A stretch of DNA of 11,506 nucleotides from positions 1 to 11,506 of the forward strand of contig JAKSVJ010000012.1 of NCBI GenBank assembly GCA_024408015.1, in the 5' to 3' direction. The translations under genes were made by a program, and so were the position numbers. Positions 6,970 to 11,506 of the stretch are shown here, piece by piece (positions within the stretch are counted from its first letter, which is position 1; each line of letters starts with the position of its first letter). The notes beneath the pieces are model-generated. The model made no database searches and was not told where the DNA came from. It saw nothing but the letters and a program-made list of their open reading frames with translations. The DNA comes from Clostridia bacterium (GTDB lineage Bacteria > Bacillota > Clostridia > Oscillospirales > CAG-272).

Positions 6970-9107
6970 ATGCGTGGTATATTAAATATGAATTTTGACA
7001 CTGACATAAAATGTCTATATGGCGTAGGGCCCAAAAAGGCTGAACTATTTAATAAAATGGGAATATTTACGCTAGGAGATTTGTGTTATCATTTTCCAAG
7101 AGCATATGAAAATAGAGGAAATGTTATAAAAGTAGAAGATGCTCAAGACGGACAGATATCATCTTTCATAATCAAAATGGTAACGGACCCATACATTGTG
7201 GTACGAAACAAAAAGATGACTTTGGCTAAAATGGTAGGACATGATGACACGGGTAAATTGACTCTGGTGTTCTATAACAATCCATATATCAAGGATTCAA
7301 TTCACATAAATGGGACATATAGAGTGTACGGAAAAGTCAAGCGTGTGCGAGATAATTCGGAAATGGTAAATCCAGTTTACGAGCTTGTCAACCCAATTAA
7401 AGAGCTAATGCCCTTTGTCCCAGTGTACCCATTGACTCAAGGAATAAATCAAAAATTCATGATGTCTACTATAAAGCTTGCACTTGATACTGTTCTTAGT
7501 GCTAACATTAGTGGTGTTGTTGACTATATTCCGTATGAAGTTAAAAAAGAGAACAATCTCGCTGATATTTCATATGCTTTACAAAAAATTCATTTTCCAA
7601 ATGATTACGATGAGGTAAAGCGGGCAAGGAAACGTTTGGCTTTTGATGAAGTATATCTATTCTCAATTAGGTCGATGTTAACCGGAAATAAAGAGAAAAA
7701 TGTTCCTGGTGCAATATATGATATTTCTTCTTCCACCAAGTTCCTACAATCATTGCCATATAAGCCTACAAATGCTCAAACAAGAACTATGAGAGAAATA
7801 GCCACAGATTTGAAATCCGGGCGTAGAATGTCAAGACTTGTGACAGGTGATGTTGGTAGTGGCAAAACTCTATGTGCTGCTTTTGCATTGTTTTTGGCGC
7901 TTGAAAATGGTCAAAAATCAGTTCTTATGGCTCCTACAGAAATTCTTGCTCGCCAACACTTTATTTCACTTTCAAAAATGTTTGAAGGTTTTGGATATGA
8001 ATGCTTGTTGCTAGTAGGTGCAACACCAGCCGCACAAAAGAGAAAGATATTACAAAGATTATTACAAGATGAACCAGTCTTGGTTATCGGAACGCATGCA
8101 CTCATCGAAGATAGCGTTTCTGTTAATAATTTAGGTCTCATAGTTATTGATGAGCAGCACCGTTTTGGAGCAAATCAACGCGATAAACTTCGTAACAAGA
8201 GTAAAAGTTGTCATCTAATATCAATGAGTGCAACACCTATACCTCGAACTCTTGCCCTTGTCCTATATGGTGATTTGGATATTTCTACAATTGATGAAAT
8301 GCCGCCAGGTAGACAGGTTGTTGATACTTATTATGTTAATGAGGACTATAGAGAAAGAATTGACAACTTTATTTTGAAAAATGTCAAAGAAGGCGGGCAA
8401 GTATATATAGTTTGTCCTAGTGTTGAGGAAGAAGAAACTATTGAATGCGAAGGCGGATATAGTATTTCTTTAGATATGCTTGAGCAATTTCTTGACTATA
8501 AAGAAAAGCCGAAACTAAAGGCAGCTGTTAACTATTCCGAAGAATTATCTAGGAGATTCCCGGAACTTAAAGTGGGATTTATCCATGGTAAACTAAAATC
8601 CAAGGATAAAGAAAAGATAATGGAACAGTTTGTAAAAGGTGATTTGGATATTCTTGTTTCAACAACTGTTATTGAAGTTGGTGTGAATGTTCCTAATGCT
8701 TCTTTGATGATAATTGAAAACGCTGAATTCTTTGGCTTATCTGGTCTTCATCAGCTAAGGGGAAGAGTTGGACGTGGAGATAGGAAGTCCTATTGTATTC
8801 TTGTATCTGACACTAAGAATCCAAACACAATGGAGAGATTGAACATTCTAAAGAATAACCATGATGGATATATGATTTGGAACATCGCGGTCCAGGAGAT
8901 TTTATTGCCGAGTCTGGAAAGAAAAGTAGGCAAAGTGGTGATGCAGATTTAAGAATGGCTGAAATCATTGGTGACAGAGATTTATTGTACAATGCAACTG
9001 CAGCTGCTAAGAGTTTTTTGGAATCAGATCCTAACTTTGAAACAAAGGAAGGAAGAGCTTTGAAAAATCAATTAATTAATCTTGATCAAAAATATGCTTT
9101 TTCATAA
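6970..9107 (+). pseudogene. recG: ATP-dependent DNA helicase RecG, frameshifted near the C-terminus
   Basis: RecG is a superfamily 2 helicase that remodels stalled forks and branched DNA. The ATG at 6970 is chosen because AAAGGAG (6954-6960) lies 9 bases upstream; the ATG at 6961 abuts that site. The N-terminal wedge region carries an OB fold (about 50-150). The helicase core shows Walker A GDVGSGKT (293-300), DEQH (394-397), SATPIPRTLAL, STTVIEVGVNVPNA and HQLRGRVGRG (594-603). After M635-I636 the frame shifts. The first frame runs to a stop at 8952, while the true C-terminus (LEHRGPGDF... to 9107) continues in another frame. The expected AEED between the two is missing, so about 13 bases are lost. 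An intact gene would encode about 716 residues, slightly long for the family, partly because of an insert near 485-510 between VCPSVEEEE and KAAVNYSEEL. Confidence 0.9.
8872..8879 (+). other. Site of the recG frameshift (probable 13-base deletion)
   Basis: The sequence ATGATTTGG joins frame one (HDGYMI) to frame two (LEHRGPGD). The family sequence IAEEDL predicts something like ATGATTGCAGAAGAAGATTTGG. Loss of 13 bases between two GATT copies would give exactly the observed join and the observed change of frame. Confidence 0.65.
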
Positions 9108-9114
9108 AAATAAC

Positions 9115-9142
9115 TTGAAAAATGCTCAATTTCTTTTATAAT
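9115..9142 (+). promoter_or_regulatory. Promoter of mscL
   Basis: TTGAAA (9115-9120) and TATAAT (9137-9142) are separated by 16 bases, directly after the recG stop. The predicted start is about 25 bases before the mscL ATG. The same pair with the same spacing drives hisS in this window. Confidence 0.75.
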
Positions 9143-9173
9143 AAAGTTGTAATCTATATGGAGGATATACACT

Positions 9174-9695
9174 ATGAAAAAAATCACAAGTTCTGCAAAA
9201 TCATTTTTTACAGATTTTAAGGCTTTCATTGCTAAAGGTAACATCCTTGACATGGCTGTCGGCGTTATCATTGGCGGTGCATTTAGCCCAATCGTTTCAA
9301 GCCTTGTAAATGACATTATTATGCCACCTCTTGGTCTTCTTATCGGAGACACAGACTTTAAGGATCTTGTAGCTGTTCTTAAACCAGAAGTTCTTGATGA
9401 AGCTGGCGAAGTAGTAAAGAAAGCTGTTACTATTAACTATGGTAACTTCATTTCTGTTGTTCTCAACTTCCTTCTCATTGCACTTGTTATCTTTACTTTC
9501 TTACGTATCATCGTAAAGAGCAAAGAAAAAGCTGCTGCTATCGCTGCAAAGAAGAAAGAACAGGAAGCTGCTGAAGCAGAAGCTGCTGTTGAAACTCCAG
9601 CTGAACCAGAAGTTCCAGCTGAACCAGTTGAAACACAAGAAGATATTCTTAAAGATATTAGAGATTGTCTTAAAGCTCTTGGAAATAAGCAATAA
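9174..9695 (+). CDS. mscL: Large-conductance mechanosensitive channel MscL
   Basis: MscL is a homopentameric inner-membrane channel that opens under membrane tension and lets out solutes on osmotic downshock. Residues 1-15 form the amphipathic N-terminal helix. TM1 lies at about 22-50 (GNILDMAVGVIIGGAF, then VNDIIMPPLGLLIG), and an extracellular loop at about 60-88. TM2 is at about 90-113, and a C-terminal bundle helix at about 156-171 (DILKDIRDCLKAL). At 173 residues it is longer than the usual 130-150; the extra length is an Ala/Glu/Lys and Pro-rich linker (about 115-155) between TM2 and the bundle. GGAGG at 9160-9164 is the ribosome site. It has its own promoter and terminator. Codon choice looks smoother (GCT, GAA, CTT) than in recG, as for a well-expressed gene. 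Confidence 0.97.
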   Translation: MKKITSSAKSFFTDFKAFIAKGNILDMAVGVIIGGAFSPIVSSLVNDIIMPPLGLLIGDTDFKDLVAVLKPEVLDEAGEVVKKAVTINYGNFISVVLNFLLIALVIFTFLRIIVKSKEKAAAIAAKKKEQEAAEAEAAVETPAEPEVPAEPVETQEDILKDIRDCLKALGNKQ

Positions 9696-9720
9696 TAAAG
9701 CAATAATAATTGTTTAAAGC

Positions 9721-9749
9721 AAAATCCCCGAAGCAATTCGGGGATTTTT
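9721..9749 (+). terminator. Intrinsic terminator of mscL
   Basis: AAAATCCCCGAA (9721-9732) and TTCGGGGATTTT (9737-9748) form a twelve-pair stem with a GCAA loop. The stem closes into a TTTTT run at 9745-9749. It lies 25 bases past the mscL stop. Confidence 0.93.
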
Positions 9750-9845
9750 GAAAAGAGTTTGAAGTTTGTAACCCATAAAAAATGTCTCAAGAAATATATT
9801 GTCAACTTGATTTGAATATGGAATACAAACTCAATGAGGTATTTT

Positions 9846-11222
9846 ATGAAAAAAAGTATATTATCATTAGTATTGGTTTCAATCATGCTAATTTCATTGA
9901 TATTGCAATCTTGTGGTAGTGAAGTAGTATCGAGTGATACATCAACCACAATAAATACTGATGCAACAACAATTACTCAAACAACAACAGAAGCCACAAC
10001 AGAAGTAACAACTGAAGCCACAACAGAAAGTACAACAACTACTGAACCTTTAGGCTATCAGATTCCAAATGTAAATGGTGATGGTGAAGATTTCGTTATT
10101 TCAGAAGAAGAGTTATACGATAAGTTACTTGGCGCTTGGCTTGGAAAAGCTATTGGTGTTACTTGGGCTGCAACTATTGAATTTAGAGCCAAAGGAACAA
10201 TCTTGCCAGCGTCACAGTTTCCTAAATACTTAGTGAATGACCTTCCTGGATGCTATAACCAAGATGATATGTATGTTATGATTCCATTTATGCAGGCTAT
10301 GTATGATAATGGAATTAATAGTGAGATGAGTGTGTATTTAGATTATTATGCAAAATCCACATTCCCAGTTTGGCATTCTAATTTGGCCGCAAGGGATAAT
10401 GCTAGAAGGGGACTTGTGTACCCATTAACTGGATCTTATGCATATAATCCGCATTGTGATGATATTGACTGGCAAATAGATTGCGATTTTATTGGAATTA
10501 TGTATCCTGCCATGGAATATATCTCGGCTAAGCAATCATTTGATATAGGACAGATCATTTGCTATGGTGATGGAGTATATGGTGGATCATTCATTTGTGC
10601 TATGCACTCCGCTGCGTATAGAACAACAAATACTAGAGAAATTGTTCAAGCCGGTTACGATGTTATTGCTGATAATACTCAATTTAAGAGTTTAATTGGC
10701 GATGTTCTAAAAGCTTATGATGATGGAAAAACTTGGGAACAAGCTTGGCAAATTATTCAAACAAAATGGGGTTCAGGCGACATTTGTCCTATTGATGGAC
10801 CAAGCCTTAGCAACATAGATGCTAAACTCAATTCAGGCTATGTAGCAATTGGTTTGTTGTGGGGAAATGGAAACTTTGAAAAGACAGTCGAAATTGCAGG
10901 CAGATGTGGCCAAGATGCAGACTGTAACGCATCAACTGCTGCATCAATATTGGGAAATGCTATCGGAGCTAAAGCCATTGATGAGAGTTACTACAATGGT
11001 GTTAAGAGTTCTGGTGAAACATACAATCTATTTACTGTTAGAAAAAGATATTTTACTGGTTCTGAATTGAATTTCTATGATTTGGTGGATTTGAGCTATG
11101 AACTAACAAAGATGGCTTTGGATACCACTGGAGCAGTGAAAGATACAAATGGTAATTGGACAATAAAGACAGACGATGTTTTAAGACAGGTTCCTTATCA
11201 ACAAAGACCTGAGCAAAAATAG
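9846..11222 (+). CDS. Exported lipoprotein of the ADP-ribosylglycohydrolase family
   Basis: The protein belongs to the ADP_ribosyl_GH (DraG/ARH-like) family, which removes ADP-ribose from proteins or small molecules using a metal centre. The ATG at 9846 is chosen because GAGG (9836-9839) lies upstream and a lipoprotein signal follows at once (MKKSILSLVL..., lipobox LQSC with Cys23). A Thr/Glu-rich linker (31-68) tethers the enzyme domain outside the membrane. Family motifs are GAWLGKAIGVTWA (96-108), NQDDMYV (138-144), NPHCDDIDWQID (201-212), YGDGVYGG and RCGQDADCNAS, with D357 and D359. The paired aspartates expected for metal binding are kept. The GQDxDC and YGDGVYGG forms resemble a secreted subgroup whose substrate is unknown. 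It is 458 residues long and unbroken, and ends in TAG. The surface location argues against reversing cytoplasmic ADP-ribosylation. Confidence 0.88.
   Translation: MKKSILSLVLVSIMLISLILQSCGSEVVSSDTSTTINTDATTITQTTTEATTEVTTEATTESTTTTEPLGYQIPNVNGDGEDFVISEEELYDKLLGAWLGKAIGVTWAATIEFRAKGTILPASQFPKYLVNDLPGCYNQDDMYVMIPFMQAMYDNGINSEMSVYLDYYAKSTFPVWHSNLAARDNARRGLVYPLTGSYAYNPHCDDIDWQIDCDFIGIMYPAMEYISAKQSFDIGQIICYGDGVYGGSFICAMHSAAYRTTNTREIVQAGYDVIADNTQFKSLIGDVLKAYDDGKTWEQAWQIIQTKWGSGDICPIDGPSLSNIDAKLNSGYVAIGLLWGNGNFEKTVEIAGRCGQDADCNASTAASILGNAIGAKAIDESYYNGVKSSGETYNLFTVRKRYFTGSELNFYDLVDLSYELTKMALDTTGAVKDTNGNWTIKTDDVLRQVPYQQRPEQK
9984..10028 (+). repeat. 12-base tandem repeat encoding the TTEA linker
   Basis: Nearly four copies of a 12-base unit (ACA ACA GAA GCC and variants) encode Thr-Thr-Glu-Ala/Val. 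They form the core of the linker between lipid anchor and enzyme domain. Copies differ by single bases, mostly at third positions or in the Ala/Val codon. Such repeats can change copy number by slippage without altering the frame. Confidence 0.75.
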
Positions 11223-11231
11223 GGGGCATTT

Positions 11232-11506
11232 ATGAAAAGAACTTTATCGGTTATTTTAATAGTAACTATGCTATTGGCCGTGTTTGTGTCTTGTGGCGGA
11301 AATGTTGTTGATCCAACAACTCAAGAATCAACACTACAAACAACTGAAATTACAACAGTTGAAACAACAGAAGCTACAACAGATGTTACAACAGAACAAA
11401 CTACTGAAGCAACAACTACTAACAAGCCAATAGTTGAAAAGCCTAAAACAATTTACGATATGGTAGCTAGACAATACACGTATCATAATGATTTCTTAAA
11501 CAAAGA
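11232..11506 (+). CDS. Second Thr/Glu-linker lipoprotein, cut by the window edge
   Basis: The frame starts at ATG 11232 and stays open to the window end (91 full codons), so only the N-terminus is present. AGGGGG (11221-11226) overlaps the stop of the preceding gene and acts as the ribosome site; the gap between the genes is 9 bases, so they are surely co-transcribed. A lipoprotein signal is visible (MKRTLSVILIVTMLLAVFVSC, shown in parts: basic MKR, then a hydrophobic core to VFVSC with Cys21). A Thr/Glu-rich linker (about 29-64) follows that is very like the one in the upstream glycohydrolase. The start of the folded domain (KPKTIYDMVARQYTYHNDF) does not identify a family. It may be a functional partner or a diverged paralogue; I cannot decide. 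Confidence 0.8.
   Translation, partial: MKRTLSVILIVTMLLAVFVSCGGNVVDPTTQESTLQTTEITTVETTEATTDVTTEQTTEATTTNKPIVEKPKTIYDMVARQYTYHNDFLNK
11338..11425 (+). repeat. Thr/Glu-coding degenerate repeat in the second lipoprotein
   Basis: ACA ACN GAA-type triplets recur at 9-12 base intervals, encoding TTEITTVETTEATTDVTTEQTT in parts. The repeat resembles that at 9984-10028 in both sequence and position after the lipobox. This suggests a duplicated or shared anchor-linker module. Confidence 0.65.

Noticed and set aside
9688..9711. Short tandem duplication AAGCAATAAT around the mscL stop codon
   Set aside because: Two ten-base copies in AT-rich sequence after the stop are probably simple slippage with no function.

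Overview
The window is AT-rich, double-stranded chromosomal DNA from what looks like a Gram-positive Clostridia-type bacterium. The reasons are the large Bacillus/Clostridium-type SRP RNA directly upstream of dnaX-ybaB-recR, a HisRS of clostridial type (motif 3 reads GISIGLTRLF), AAGGAGG-like ribosome binding sites, vegetative TTGAAA/TATAAT promoters, and exported lipoproteins with Thr/Glu-rich linkers of the kind common in gut Clostridia. The exact genus cannot be read from the sequence. I see no mobile element, CRISPR array or tRNA.

Layout. (1) 1-56: terminator of an upstream gene. (2) 194-532: a well-formed promoter and the SRP RNA gene. (3) 561-3123 (+): dnaX, ybaB/ebfC and recR, a compact replication/repair operon ending in a terminator at 3226-3256. 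(4) 3393-6777 (-): hisS, aspS and a small zinc-binding RNHCP protein, transcribed towards the first operon from its own promoter; the two operons converge on 3124-3392. (5) 6915-9107 (+): recG, divergent from hisS. (6) 9115-9749 (+): mscL as a single-gene unit with promoter and terminator. (7) 9846-11506 (+): two tandem lipoprotein genes, the first an exported ADP-ribosylglycohydrolase-family protein, the second cut by the window edge.

The main surprise is that three conserved housekeeping genes are interrupted, each by a different kind of lesion: dnaX by an in-frame amber codon just before Walker B, hisS by a one-base deletion between motifs 2 and 3, and recG by what looks like a 13-base deletion between GATT repeats in the TRG region. 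Their neighbours (ybaB, recR, aspS, RNHCP, mscL, the glycohydrolase) are intact, and TAG is used as an ordinary stop elsewhere, so a recoded genetic code is not supported. dnaX and hisS are normally essential, so consensus or assembly errors are the first explanation. Real strain-level lesions or genome decay are the alternatives. I did not find a clear new multi-gene system; the less-explored parts are the RNHCP gene overlapping aspS, the exported glycohydrolase/lipoprotein pair, and a possible small RNA between the convergent operons.
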